Positions 18,214 to 29,221 are shown, numbered from the stretch's first letter. The stretch: DNA of 64,000 bases from CAWEWH01 sp963812775 (GCA_963812775.1 CAWEWH010000003.1:186001-250000); one strand, 5' to 3'. Numbers and translations are program-made. The notes: generated from the sequence alone by a model not told the origin.

Positions 18214-18438
18214 CTATCGACGATCCGAATTTTTGGAGGCGCGAGCCTCTCTCGACTTTTTTGTAAGTAGCTTGCGAGAAAGTTCGACGTTGAGCCGGCG
18301 GAGATCGCGCGCCGGTATACTCACGCGAAGTTGGCCATCGTCGACCGTTGCGAAATCAAGGTGGGCGAGATCGTTACCTTGACGAAATTCGCAGCCCACG
18401 TACTGAGCCGGAAAAACCAGCTCTTCCTTGTCGGTCAT
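18214..18438 (-). CDS. Hypothetical protein (74 aa)
   Basis: Start ATG at 18438 (MTDKEELVFPAQYVGCEFRQ). The first 45 residues look like a small beta-strand domain (DLAHLDFATVDDGQLRVSIP); the end is a basic helix (RRLNVELSRKLLTKKSREAR). Not recognised. It lies 102 nt upstream of the EthD gene in the same direction. An in-frame ATG at 18522 would give a 102-aa version but adds atypical sequence. Confidence 0.45.
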   Translation of the reverse strand: MTDKEELVFPAQYVGCEFRQGNDLAHLDFATVDDGQLRVSIPARDLRRLNVELSRKLLTKKSREARASKNSDRR

Positions 18439-18701
18439 TGAATGCCCTCGTTGTGGGAATACGCTATCGAAGCGAGCTCTTTCGCCCAAATATCCTACAC
18501 AAACAACCATGGGTGAAGGCATCTATTGGCGGGGTCGGAAAAACTCAGTGGGGCGCGCCGCAGGTCTGATGAGCGTCGCCGCACGTCCTGTCGCTCGGCG
18601 GCGAGCAGCCGGGTTGCCGATTAACCCGGTCGCTTGGACGAGGGGCGAGCGGGGCCACTGGCGGGTTTCGTATTGATTCGAGGTTCAAACGGGAGGATCC
18701 G

Positions 18702-19028
18702 ATGACTCAGAACGAACAGAGGCTGCAACGGCCGCCGCTCGAAGAGCCGCCGCCGTCACTGCCGCCTGAAAAGCAGCCGCCGCCCTCCGAACAGCCCCCG
18801 CCAATTCCGTCAGAAGAGCCGCCGCCACCCCGAGAAGAGCCGCCGCCAGCGCCGCCCGAAGAGCAGCCGCCGATTCGCGAGGCCAAAATGTCTCGATCGG
18901 ACGGGTCGGCGTCGGCCGCTACGGGTGGACACACCAGCCACAGTTCCGTCGGAGAAACATGCGGTCCGAAAGGACCGTCCGGCGCGGCCCGCCGGGGGCT
19001 AGTTTCGACTAAAGGGCACCACCGTTGA
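18702..19028 (+). CDS. Pro/Glu-rich low-complexity protein (108 aa)
   Basis: ATG at 18702 has a strong GGGAGG five nt upstream. Residues about 10-58 are built of PPP-E/Q units (LEEPPPSLPPEKQPPPSEQP and further), an extended polyproline, acidic chain. The C-terminal 45 residues are Ser/Gly/Lys-rich without repeats. No signal peptide or membrane anchor is seen, so it is probably a disordered cytoplasmic protein or linker. Function unknown. Rejecting it as noise is possible because the repeat keeps several frames open, but the binding site argues for translation. Confidence 0.5.
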   Translation: MTQNEQRLQRPPLEEPPPSLPPEKQPPPSEQPPPIPSEEPPPPREEPPPAPPEEQPPIREAKMSRSDGSASAATGGHTSHSSVGETCGPKGPSGAARRGLVSTKGHHR

Positions 19029-19056
19029 AAACCGATTTTGAGGCCGTTGCGCCGAT

Positions 19057-19320
19057 TCAAGTTCCAGGCGTGCGATCTGGCGCTTGAGGCTGCCACTCGT
19101 GGCTACCAGACCCGCTTGGGTCGCGGGCCACGATGTCCAGGCACAGCAGCACGCACTCGGCGCAGATTGCAACGTCACCGCCGGCAATCAGCCTCGCGAC
19201 CTCGCGCTGCTTCCTCCCACAAAAGGAGCACGTCGGTTCTATCATCGGCCTAACTCTACGCTGCCAATCCCTCAACGCAGAGAGCGGCAAAAAGGATGAA
19301 AAAAAGTCAAAAATACCCAT
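19057..19320 (-). CDS. Stand-alone ClpX-type C4 zinc finger protein
   Basis: 87-aa protein with the zinc-binding domain found at the N-terminus of the unfoldase ClpX: CSFCGRKQREVARLIAGG, then ICAECVLLCLDIV. Cys-x2-Cys and Cys-x2-Cys are 18 residues apart, as in ClpX. No AAA+ domain follows; the rest is a polar tail. In ClpX this domain dimerises and binds adaptors and substrates, so a free copy could act as an adaptor or competitor; that is inference. I use the ATG at 19320 (MGIFDFFSSFLPLSALRDWQ); GTG 19326 and ATG 19245 (MIEPTCSFC) are alternatives. It lies downstream of dppF. Confidence 0.68.
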   Translation of the reverse strand: MGIFDFFSSFLPLSALRDWQRRVRPMIEPTCSFCGRKQREVARLIAGGDVAICAECVLLCLDIVARDPSGSGSHEWQPQAPDRTPGT

Positions 19321-19367
19321 TGCCACTCGCCGCCCTTACGCCGAACCGCAGTGGTTGCCGCGTCGGC

Positions 19368-19388
19368 GGTTTTCGGATGAGATCATGC
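19368..19388. repeat. Half copy of the palindromic intergenic repeat
   Basis: Matches the reverse complement of the left arm of the repeat at 3256-3299 at 20 of 21 positions. It lies 6 nt beyond the dppF stop codon, a place (3' end of an operon) like that of the other copy. Confidence 0.5.
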
Positions 19389-19394
19389 TCAAAT

Positions 19395-20467
19395 CTAATG
19401 TTTCTTCGCCTTCGCCGCCTCGAAGGCGGCGAGCCGCTCGGCGAATTTGCTCAGCGCGGCACCGTTGACGACCTTGACGGTGCCCTTCACCGGAATCGTC
19501 TCGAAGAAGTGGCAAGCGACGCGGTGGCCGCTGGCGGCTTCGCGCAGAAGCGGCTCCTCCTCCCGGCAGCGCGCCTGCGCGTAGGGGCAGCGCGTGTGGA
19601 AGCGGCAGCCGGACGGCGGGTTGAACGGGCTCGGCACGTCGCCGGCCAGCACCAGGCGGTTGCGCTCGAGGCTCGGGTCGGGACGCGGGATCGCCGACAA
19701 GAGCGCCTGCGTGTAGGGGTGCAGCGGCTGCGCAAACAGCGTGCGCTTGTCGGCGATCTCGACGAGCTTGCCGAGATACATGACGGCGACGCGGTCGCTG
19801 ATGTGCTTCACCACCGACAGGTCGTGGGCGATGAACAGATACGACAGGCCGAAGCGCTGCTGCAGGTTCTGCAACAGGTTGATGACCTGCGCTTGGATCG
19901 ACACGTCGAGCGCCGACACCGGCTCGTCGCAGACGATGAGGTCGGGATTGACGGCGAGCGCCCGGGCAATACCGATGCGCTGGCGCTGACCGCCGGAGAA
20001 CTGGTGCGGATAGCGGCTGGCATGCTCCGGCAGGAGGCCGACGACCTCAAGCAGCTCGCGCACGCGCCCGTCGCGGGTGTCGCCGTCGGCGAGGCCGTGC
20101 ACGTCGAGCGGCTCGGCCAGGATCTCGCCAACCGTCATGCGCGGATTGAGCGAGGCATACGGGTCCTGGAAGATGATCTGCATGTGCCGGCGCATGCGCC
20201 GCACCTCGCCGTGGCTGAGGCTGGCGATGTCCTCGCCCTTGAACAGCACCGCCCCGTCGGTCGGCTGCATCAGCCGCAGGATGAGGCGGCCGGTCGTCGA
20301 CTTGCCGCAGCCGGATTCGCCGACCAGCGCCAGCGTCTCGCCGCGCTTGATCTCGAACGACACGTCGTCGACGGCCCGCACATTGCCGATGGTCTTGGCG
20401 AGGATGAGGCCGCGCCGCACCGGAAAGTGCTTGGTCAGCCGCTCGACCTTTAGGACCGTATCGGCGC

Positions 20468-20471
<4 letters not shown>
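19395..20471 (-). CDS. dppF: Dipeptide/oligopeptide ABC transporter ATP-binding protein (DppF/OppF type)
   Basis: One of the two ATPases driving the peptide-type importer encoded here. 358 aa with Walker A GESGCGKST, Q-loop IIFQDPYASLNPR, signature FSGGQRQR, Walker B LIVCDEP and switch His in FIAHDLSVV. The C-terminal oligopeptide-transporter extension has GCRFHTRCPYAQARC. ATG at 20471 overlaps the dppD stop (ATGA). Last gene of the operon. The Dpp name reflects family; the real substrate could be peptides, opines or other solutes. Confidence 0.9.
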
Positions 20472-21460
<989 letters not shown>

Positions 21461-21516
21461 CAACTCCCCCACCCGGGCGCACCGGCAACGGCCGGTCTTG
21501 ACGCCACGCCATTTAC

Positions 21517-23088
21517 CTAGTGCGACCAGTCGAGGCCCTTGTAGAAGGTGTTCTGGTAGAGCATGTGCGCCTTGGCGCCCTTCAGCTTCTTGCTGGTGAC
21601 CAGGTGCATGTTCATGTTCAGCACCGGTATCCACAGATGCTCGGAAGTGACGCGCTCCTGCACCAGGGCGTAGTATTTCTCGCGATCCGCATCGGTGAGC
21701 GCGGCGCGGCCGGCTGCCAGCCACTTGTCGGTCTGCTCATCTTTCCAGTTCATGCGGTTGGGCGTCGGGATGTTCCTGCTGTCGAAATAGAGGTTCATCA
21801 GGTCGCCGGCCGACAGATACGGCACGGTCACCGACCAGATCTCGTAGTCCTGCTCCGCCATCTTGATCGGCGCGATGGTCGAATCCCACGCCTGCAGGCG
21901 CCAATCGACGCCGATCTTGCGCATGAAACCCTGGATCGCTTCGCCCACCTTCACGGAATTGGCGTTGGCGGTGACATAGACCTTGGGGGCGAGCTTGACG
22001 CCGTCCTTCTCGCGGATGCCGTCGGCGCCCACCTTCCACCCCGCCTCGTCGAGCAGCTTCTTGGCGAGTTCCACGTCCTCCTTGATCATCAGCTTGGTCG
22101 GCGGCGCGAAGTCGAGGGCCTCCGGATCGACGAACGTGTAGGCCGGCTCGGCGTTGCCGAGCAGCGTCCCCTGGGCGATCTCGGCACGGTTGATGCCGAT
22201 GCTCATGGCCTTACGGACCCGCTTGTCCGACACCATGTCGCGCGAGATCTTGTAGCCGAAATACAGGAGCTGGAAGTTCGGCTTCGCTTCCGTGACCGTG
22301 AGCATCGGGGCGCTCTTGGCCTGCGAGATGAACTGGGCCGGGAACTGATTGGTGAAGTCGAAGACGCCGCCCATCATGCCGGCAAGGCGCGTGGAATCCT
22401 CAGGCACGATCTTGATGACCAGCTTCTCGAATTTCACCGGCCCCTTGTTCTTGTAGATCGAAGGACCCCAGCGATAGGCATCGTGCCGCTTCAGCGCGAT
22501 CTCGGTGCGCGGCTGCCATGACGCGAAGCACCAGGGACCCGTGCCGTCGATGCCCTTGATGCCGTAATCCTTGCCGAGGCTCTCGACGCTGTCCTTGTTG
22601 TGGATGGCGTTGGTGTACATGGTGAGCTGCAGCAGGAGCTCCGAGTAGGGCTCCTCGAGCTCGTATTCGAGGGTGTAGGGATCGGGCGCCCGCAGGTCCT
22701 TGACCGGCCCCGCCCGCCAGGCATACGGCCCCTTGATGGCCTGATCCCTGAGGCGCTTGGTGCTGTAGATCACGTCCTCGGCGGTGAACTTCTTGCCGCT
22801 GCAGAAGGTCACGTCGTCGCGCAGCTTGAAAGTATAGAGCTTACCGTCCGGGCTGACGCTCCACGACTTGGCGAGATAAGGCACCGGCGTGCGGCCGTCC
22901 CAATCGAGCGCCACCAGCGTGTCCTGGATCATGTTGACGATGTCGGAGGTGGGTGACCACGTCGTGCGGTGGCCGTCATAATGCGGCGCGTCGATCGACT
23001 TCATCATGTTGAGCGTTTGCGCATCGGCGGTGGCGATCGTGGCCGCGAGCCCCGCCGCCGCCAGTGCGCTTGCGGTCATTCCTCTCAT
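21517..23088 (-). CDS. ABC transporter substrate-binding protein, family 5 (copy 1)
   Basis: Periplasmic binding protein of the DppA/OppA/NikA family, 523 aa. Signal peptide at residues 1-23 (ends ATIATADA). Typical blocks: YLAKSWSVSPDGKLYTFKLR, DDVTFCSGKKFTAEDV and, near the middle, ISRDMVSDKRVRKAMSIGIN. ATG at 23088 preceded by GGGAGGG. It is closely related along its whole length to the next gene upstream (copy 2) and more distantly to copy 3, so the operon holds a tandem triplication. The three could widen the range of solutes fed to one permease. Confidence 0.9.
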   Translation of the reverse strand: MRGMTASALAAAGLAATIATADAQTLNMMKSIDAPHYDGHRTTWSPTSDIVNMIQDTLVALDWDGRTPVPYLAKSWSVSPDGKLYTFKLRDDVTFCSGKKFTAEDVIYSTKRLRDQAIKGPYAWRAGPVKDLRAPDPYTLEYELEEPYSELLLQLTMYTNAIHNKDSVESLGKDYGIKGIDGTGPWCFASWQPRTEIALKRHDAYRWGPSIYKNKGPVKFEKLVIKIVPEDSTRLAGMMGGVFDFTNQFPAQFISQAKSAPMLTVTEAKPNFQLLYFGYKISRDMVSDKRVRKAMSIGINRAEIAQGTLLGNAEPAYTFVDPEALDFAPPTKLMIKEDVELAKKLLDEAGWKVGADGIREKDGVKLAPKVYVTANANSVKVGEAIQGFMRKIGVDWRLQAWDSTIAPIKMAEQDYEIWSVTVPYLSAGDLMNLYFDSRNIPTPNRMNWKDEQTDKWLAAGRAALTDADREKYYALVQERVTSEHLWIPVLNMNMHLVTSKKLKGAKAHMLYQNTFYKGLDWSH

Positions 23089-23146
23089 TCAACCCTCCCG
23101 TTGTGCCGTCGCCCCGCAGGTGCCTGTCGCGTCGAGCGGCGGGCGT

Positions 23147-24714
23147 TCAGAACGACAAGTCGAGTCCCTTATAGAACGTGTTCTGGTAGAGCATATGCGG
23201 CCGCGCGCCCTTGAGCTTCTTGCTGGTGACGAGATACATGTTCGTGTTGACGAGCGGCATCCACAGATGCTCGCCGGTCACGCGCTCCTGCACCATGTGA
23301 TAGTATTTTTCCCGCTCGGGCTCTGAGACGGCCCCGCGGCCGAGCGCCAGCCATTCGTCTGTCTGCTTGTCCTTCCAGTTCATGCGGTTGGGCGTCGGCA
23401 CGTTCTTGCTGTCGAAGTACAGGTTCAGGAGATCGCCGGCCGACATGTAGGGGACGACGACAGTCCAGATCTCGTAGTCCTGCTCCGCCATCTTGGCCGG
23501 CGCGATGGTCGAGTCGAACGGGAAGAGGCGCCAGTCGACACCGATCTTGCGCATCTGGCCCTGCAGGGCTTCCGTCACACGCGAGAAGATCGGCAGTCCC
23601 ACGAAATAGACTTTCGGGGCGAGCTTGACGCCGTCCTTTTCGCGGATGCCGTCGGCCCCCACCTTCCAGCCGGCCTCGTCGAGGAGCTTCTTGGCCAGCT
23701 CGATGTCTTCCTTGATGACACTCTTCGTGGTTGGCGCGAAATCGAGGGCGTCGGGATCGATGTACGTGTAGGCGGGCTCGGCGTTGCCATCAAAGAAGGC
23801 CCCGCGATCTCGGACCGGTTGATGGCGATGTTCATCGCCTGGCGGACGCGCTTGTCCGAGACCATGTCGCGGCTGATCTTGTAGCCGTAATAGTAGAGCT
23901 GGAAATTCGGCTTGGCCTGCATCACCGTCAGCATTGGCGCGGCGCGGGCCTGGTTGACGAACTGGATCGGATACTGGTTGGTAAAATCGAAATTGCCGCT
24001 CATCATGGCGGCGACGCGGCTCGATTCCTCCGGCACGATCTTGATGACCAGCCTCTCGAACTTGACCGGGCCGCGGTTCTTGTACATGGCCGGTCCCCAG
24101 CGGTAGGCGTCGTGCCGCTTGAGCACGATCTCGGTGCGCGGCTGCCATGACACGAAGCACCACGGGCCCGTGCCGTCGACGCCCTTGATGCCGTAGTCCT
24201 TGCCGAGGCTCTCGACAGTCTCCTTGTTGTGGATGACATTGGTGAACATGGTGAGCTGCAGGAGGAGCTCCGAATAGGCCTCCTCCAGCTCGTACTCGAC
24301 CGTGTAGGGATCGGGAGCGCGCAACTCCTTGATCTTGCCGGCGCGCCACGCATAGGGAGCGCCGATGGCGGGATCCTTCAGGCGCTTGAACGAATACACC
24401 ACGTCCTCGGCAGTGAGCTTCTTGCCGCTGCAGAACGTCACGTCGTCGCGCAGCTTGAACGTGTAGGTCTTGCCGTCCGGGCTCATCTTCCAGGACTTGG
24501 CCAGGTACGGGATCGCCGTGCGGCCGTCCCAATCGAGCGCCACCAGCGTGTCCTGCATCATGTTGACGATGTCGGAGGTCGGCGACCACGTGGTGCGCTG
24601 GGCATCGTAGTGCGGCGCGTCAAGGGACTTCATCATGTTGAGCGTCTGCGCGCCGGCCACCGTCGTCGCGGCCGCAAAGACAGCCGCCGACAAAACGCCT
24701 GTGATCGCCTTCAT
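23147..24714 (-). CDS. ABC transporter substrate-binding protein, family 5 (copy 2), frame broken in this sequence
   Basis: Same family and near-identical layout to copy 1: signal peptide 1-22 (MKAITGVLSAAVFAAATTVAGA), DDVTFCSGKKLTAEDV, ISRDMVSDKRVRQAMNIAIN, C-terminal LVTSKKLKGARPHMLYQNTF. The frame changes at about 23800-23815, after NRSEIAG, where a GGGG tract lies; downstream codons continue from FFDGNAEPAYTYIDPDALDF. Length (1568 nt) is 2 over a multiple of three, so either one base is missing or two are extra. Protein similarity continues on both sides, which favours sequence error. ATG at 24714 has GGGAGGCGGGA upstream. Confidence 0.85.
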
Positions 24715-24745
24715 TCCCGCCTCCCCTGTTCGATGCTCTCGGCGT

Positions 24746-26311
24746 CTAAGGACCGGCGTCGAGCAGCTTGTACAGCATGTAGTTGGGATAGATGTTGTGC
24801 GCCTTCAGGTTCTTGACCCTCGTGTTGGCGACCAGCACGACGCCTTCATGCACCAGCGGCACCCAGAGCGCATTGTCGGTCACGATCTTCTGCACCTTGG
24901 CGAAGGCCTCGAAGCGCTTCTCGTCGTTCAGCGCCGCCGAGCCTTCCTCGAGTCAGCCGGTCGGTCTCCGGATCCTTCCAGTTCATGCGGTTCGGCGTCG
25001 GCACGTTGTTGGAATGGAAGTAGAGCTGCATGGCGTCGCCGGCGCTGGCATACGGATAGGCGATCGACCAGATGTCGTAGTCCTGCTGGGCGAGCTTCGA
25101 GAACACGATGGTGCCGTCCCACATCTGCAGCTGCAGGTCGACGCCGATCTTGCGCCAGTAGCCCTGCACCGCCTCGCCGACCTTCGGCGAGCGGCCGCCG
25201 GCAAAGCCATAGAGCTGCAGGGTGAGCTTCTTGCCGTCCTTGTAGCGGAAGCTGTCGGGACCCATCTTCCAGCCCGCCTCGTCGAGCAGCTTGCCGGCTT
25301 GCGACCGGATCGTACTTGCCGAGATGCTGCGACACGTTCGGATCGAAGTCCGGCGTCTTGGGATGGATGTAGGTGGCGGCCGGCTCGCCGTTGCCGAAAT
25401 AGACGCCATCGACGATGGGCTTGCGGTCGACGGCGAGGTTGAGCGCCGTGCGCACCCTCACGTCGGTGAGATTTTCCCGCGTTGTCTTCAAGCCGAGATA
25501 GAAGAGCCTGAGCTCGGCGGTCGGCCGCAGCAGCTGCAGGTTCGGCATCTTGGCGACCTGCGGCAGATACTGATCCGGCATGAACGTGCAGATGTCCATC
25601 TGGCCGCTCGCCATCGCGGCGAGACGTGCCGCCTCCTCGGGCACGACCTTCATGACGACGCGCTGGTACTTGGCCGGGCCCTTGTTCTCATAGAAGGCCG
25701 GGCCCCACTTGTAGGCCGCGTGGCGGGTCAGCACCGTCTGGTTGCGCGGCTCCCAGCTTTGCCAGCAGTACGGCCCGGTGCCGTCGAACCCCTTGACGCC
25801 GAAATCCTTGCCGAGGCTCTCGACGTTCTCCTTGTTGAGGATGGTCGCCTGGAAGATGGCGAGATTTTGCAGGAGCTCGTTGAACGGCACCTCCAGTTCG
25901 TACTCGACGGTGTAGGGATCGGGCGCGCGAATGTCCTTCACTTTTCCCATCCGCCACGCGAACGGCGACTTGATGTCCTTGTCGAGCACGCGCTTGACTG
26001 TGTAGACCACGTCTTCGGCGGTGAACTTCTTGCCACTGCAGAAGGTCACGTCGTCGCGCAGCTTGAAGGTGTAGAGCTTGCCGTCGGGGCTGACGGTCCA
26101 TGATTTCGCCAGCAGCGGCTTGATCGTCTTCAGGTCGTAGTCGATGGCGACCAGGGTATCGCCGAGCATGTACATCGGCTGCGACCCGGCGCTGGTGCGG
26201 GCCGGGTCGTGATGCGCGGACTCCACCGCGTTGATGATCGTGAGCGTCTGCGCCTGTGCCGGCGCAGCCAGGCCGATGACGGCGAGGCTTGCAAAAAACA
26301 GTCTTCATCAT
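24746..26311 (-). CDS. ABC transporter substrate-binding protein, family 5 (copy 3), frame broken in this sequence
   Basis: First and most divergent of the three binding proteins. Restored N-terminus: MMKTVFASLAVIGLAAPAQA, a good signal peptide. Body blocks: LLAKSWTVSPDGKLYTFKLR, DDVTFCSGKKFTAEDVVYTV; end: KNLKAHNIYPNYMLYKLLDA. Three single-base insertions explain the frames: in the A6 tract at 26293-26298 (signal peptide), near 25300 (before QAGKLLDEAGWKMGPD) and near 24952 (before LEEGSAALNDEKRFEAFAKV). Total length 1566 is a multiple of three, as three insertions predict; the protein would be 520 aa. ATG at 26311 follows AGGAG by 10 nt. Confidence 0.83.
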
Positions 26312-26347
26312 CGAGGGGTCTCCTTGCAGCGGGCCACGGCGGCAGTG

Positions 26348-27257
26348 TCATTGCTGCAGTCTCGGGTCCAGAACGTCGCGCAACGCATCGCCGAGAAGAT
26401 TGGCGGCAAGCACGATAAGGAAAATGGCAAGGCTTGGAATGATGGCGATGTGACCGGCCAGGAACAGGAAATCACGTCCCTGCGCGGCCATCATGCCGAG
26501 TTCCGCCGTCGGCGGCTGGGCGCCGAGCCCCAGGAAGCCGAGCGCCGAGCCGATAAGGATGATCTGGCCGAAGCGCAGCGTCAGGAACACGAAGATGGTG
26601 GAGATGCAGTTGAGCGTCAGGTAGCGCCAGATCAGCGTGAAGTCGGACACGCCCACCGCCCGCCCCGCCTCGATGAATTCCTGGCCCATGACGCCGACCG
26701 CCGCGCCGCGTGCCACCCGCGCCACGTCAGGGATGGTGGCGACCACGAGGGCGACCACCACCGCGGCGATGCCGGCGCCGAAGATCGCCGCCACCGCGAG
26801 ACCGAGCAGGATCGCCGGGAAGGCCAGCATGATGTCGACGAGCCGCATGATCCAGCCGTCGATGCGCCGGTAGAAGGCCGCGACGATGCCGAGCGCTGCC
26901 GCCCAGAATGCCGCCGACGATGACGCCGACGAGACCGATCATCAGCGTGTTGCGGGCGCCGAAGATGACGCGGCTCAGGATGTCGCGGCCGGCCGTGTCG
27001 GTGCCGAACCAGTGCGTCGCGCTCGGCGGCTGCATCACCTTGGTGAGGTTGGTGTTGTAGGGATCGTAGGGCGCGATGAAGGGCGCGAAGATTGCCGCGA
27101 TCCCCACGAGCGCAAGGAACACTGTGGCCACCGCCGCCACCCTGTCGTGCATGAGGCGTCGCCACACGCCGGCGCGGCCCGGCAGGATCGCCTGGGTGTC
27201 GGGCGTCGCAAGGCCGGGCGACAGAAGGGCCGTCTCGACATTCGCCTGCATGCTCAT
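26348..27257 (-). CDS. dppC: ABC transporter permease (DppC/OppC type), frame broken in this sequence
   Basis: Inner-membrane permease of the peptide-type importer, about 302 aa after correction. N-terminal cytoplasmic stretch, then LMHDRVAAVATVFLALVGIA and the family signature HWFGTDTAGRDILSRVIFGAR. The second part contains IDGWIMRLVDIMLAFPAILL and the EAA-type loop GQEFIEAGRAVGVSD. The frame shifts at about 26898, where GGCAGC(G)CTCGGC has one base too many; total length (910 nt) is one over a multiple of three. ATG at 27257 overlaps the dppB stop by 4 nt. Confidence 0.87.
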
Positions 27258-28192
27258 GAGCGTTGCACCCTCGGGTCGAGATAGACGTAGAGCACGTCGA
27301 CGATGAGATTGATGATCAGGAAGGCAAACGCCAGGATCATGATGGCGCCCTGGGCGGTGGGAAAGTCGCTCGAGATGATCGCGCCGACCGCCAGGCGCCC
27401 GACGCCCGGCCACGAGAACATGGTCTCGGTCACCACCGCGCCGCCGAGCAGGAACGCCGCCTGCAGGCCGATCAGCGTCACCACCGGGATCAGCGCGTTG
27501 CGCAGCGCGTGATGGATGATGACGACGCGCTCGCGCAGACCCTTGGCGCGCGCCGTGCGCACGAAGTCGGCGCCGAGCACCTCGAGGACGGCGGTGCGCG
27601 TCAGCCGCGCGATGGGACCAATGAGCACGCTGCCCAACGTGGCGGCCGGCAGGATGAGGTTCGGCAGCCCGCCGTCCCACACCGGCCCGGCGCGGCCGAT
27701 GAAGGGCAGGAGCGCCCACTTGAAGCCGACGAACTGGATGAAGATCAGGCCGATGAAGAACACCGGCATGGAAACGCCGGCCACCGCGAACGCCATGATG
27801 GCGCGGTCGGTGAGGGTGCCGCGCTTCACGGCCGCCAGCGTGCCGAGCGCCATGCCGCACGGAATGGCGATGAGCATGCCGCCGACCATCAGCTCGATGG
27901 TCGGGCCGATGGTGTTGGCCAGCTCCTCGATGACCCGCTTGTTGGAGATGATGGAACGGCCGAGGTCACCCTGCAGGATGCGCATGATGTACTCGCCGAA
28001 CTGCACGATGATCGGGCGATCGAGCCCAAGCTGCAGCCTGATGGCCGCGATGGTCTCGGCCTTGGCGTCGGGGCCGGCAATGACCGCGGCCGGATCGGCC
28101 GGCACCACCTGCAGCAGGCAGAAGCAAAGGAACAGCACCCCGAGAACCGCCGGGAAGGAAATAATCAGCCGATGGATGATCTGGCGCCCCAT
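27254..28192 (-). CDS. dppB: ABC transporter permease (DppB/OppB type)
   Basis: First gene of the importer operon; inner-membrane permease of 312 aa with six membrane segments. Landmarks: MGRQIIHRLIISFPAVLGVL at the N-terminus, LGLDRPIIVQFGEYIMRILQ, and the EAA loop DFVRTARAKGLRERVVIIHH. The C-terminus (DVLYVYLDPRVQRS) is typical. I use the ATG at 28192; an upstream ATG at 28282 would add 30 atypical residues. It overlaps dppC by 4 nt. Confidence 0.92.
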   Translation of the reverse strand: MGRQIIHRLIISFPAVLGVLFLCFCLLQVVPADPAAVIAGPDAKAETIAAIRLQLGLDRPIIVQFGEYIMRILQGDLGRSIISNKRVIEELANTIGPTIELMVGGMLIAIPCGMALGTLAAVKRGTLTDRAIMAFAVAGVSMPVFFIGLIFIQFVGFKWALLPFIGRAGPVWDGGLPNLILPAATLGSVLIGPIARLTRTAVLEVLGADFVRTARAKGLRERVVIIHHALRNALIPVVTLIGLQAAFLLGGAVVTETMFSWPGVGRLAVGAIISSDFPTAQGAIMILAFAFLIINLIVDVLYVYLDPRVQRS

Positions 28193-28495
28193 GCGCGGGT
28201 CTCGGATCGGCAACGGAGCAACGCGCCGTGCAGCGAGCGCCGTCACTCCCCCTGGACGGGCCGCTTGGTCCGATCTTCCCATGCGGCTCTTGTGCCGCGA
28301 AGCGTACAGCTTTCCGATTGCCGGTCAACACGCGGGCGTTGGCGGCGTTCACATGGCGAAAGCGCGCGCGGCCCAAACTCGTGCGGGCGACGCGGCCATG
28401 CGCAAAAGCGGGCCGCGGCGCGTGTCAATTCGGGGCGATCGCGTCGCCGTCCCCCTCGCCCGGGCGAATTTCAGCGAGGCTTGGTATCGCCAGCG
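28193..28495. other. Intergenic region upstream of the dpp operon
   Basis: About 300 bp between dppB and the 3' end of the glutathione transferase gene, both minus strand. It should hold the promoter of the dpp operon, but no convincing -35/-10 pair, inverted repeat or riboswitch-like structure was seen. Open frames crossing it are antisense shadows. Confidence 0.45.
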
Positions 28496-29221
28496 CTAGG
28501 CCGCCTTCACCGGGATGGCGCGCTGGTTGTAGAGGATCTTGCGGATGCGCTCCTGCTCCTCGGGCGGCAGCTTGGTCTGATCGACCGACAGATCCTTGCC
28601 GACGGCGAGGCCGCGCTGCACGGCGGGCCGGCTGCTGATCTCCTCGAACCAGCGCTTGAAGTACTTGAACTCCTCGATGTCCTGCCCCTGGCCCTGCCAA
28701 TTGACCGTCCACGGATAGGAGATCATGTCGGCGATCGTGTATTCGTCGCCCGCGAGATATTTGCGGTCGACGAGGCGGTTGTTGAGCACGCCATAGAGGC
28801 GGTTGGCCTCGTCGGTGAAGCGGCGCACCGCGTAGGACTGATCGCCCGCCCGGTCGCCGAGGCGGCGGAAATGGCCGCATTCGCCGAGCTTCGGCCCCTG
28901 GTTGGCCATCTGCCACATGACCCACTGGGTGACCTCGTACTTGCCGCGCTGATCCTGCGGCCAGAAGCGCCCGGCTTTCTCGGCGATGTACATCATGATG
29001 GCGCCGAACTCGAAGATGCTGATCGGCGCGCCGCCGCCCTTGGGCTCGTGGTCGACCATGGCGGGCATGCGGTGATTGGGGTTGATCTTGAGGAAGTCGT
29101 CCTTGAACTGGTCGCCGCGCCCGATATTGAGCGGAACGATGTTGTAGGGAAGGCCGCATTCCTCGAGCAGGATGGTGACCTTCTTGCCGTTCGGCGTCGG
29201 CCAGTAATAGAGATCGATCAT
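28496..29221 (-). CDS. Glutathione S-transferase family protein (YfcG/Nu-like)
   Basis: 241-aa cytosolic thioredoxin-fold protein. Begins MIDLYYWPTPNGKKVTILLE with the TPNGxK pattern of bacterial Nu-class enzymes such as YfcG, which act as glutathione-dependent disulfide-bond reductases. NHRMPAMVD gives the cis-Pro and IFEFGAIMMYIAEK the Ser/Glu-site region (here EFGA rather than ESGA). C-terminal helical domain has AGDEYTIADMISYPWT. The start at 29221 is where homology begins; the frame runs on to 29278. Transcribed alone, divergent from the PAN-domain gene. Confidence 0.85.
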   Translation of the reverse strand: MIDLYYWPTPNGKKVTILLEECGLPYNIVPLNIGRGDQFKDDFLKINPNHRMPAMVDHEPKGGGAPISIFEFGAIMMYIAEKAGRFWPQDQRGKYEVTQWVMWQMANQGPKLGECGHFRRLGDRAGDQSYAVRRFTDEANRLYGVLNNRLVDRKYLAGDEYTIADMISYPWTVNWQGQGQDIEEFKYFKRWFEEISSRPAVQRGLAVGKDLSVDQTKLPPEEQERIRKILYNQRAIPVKAA

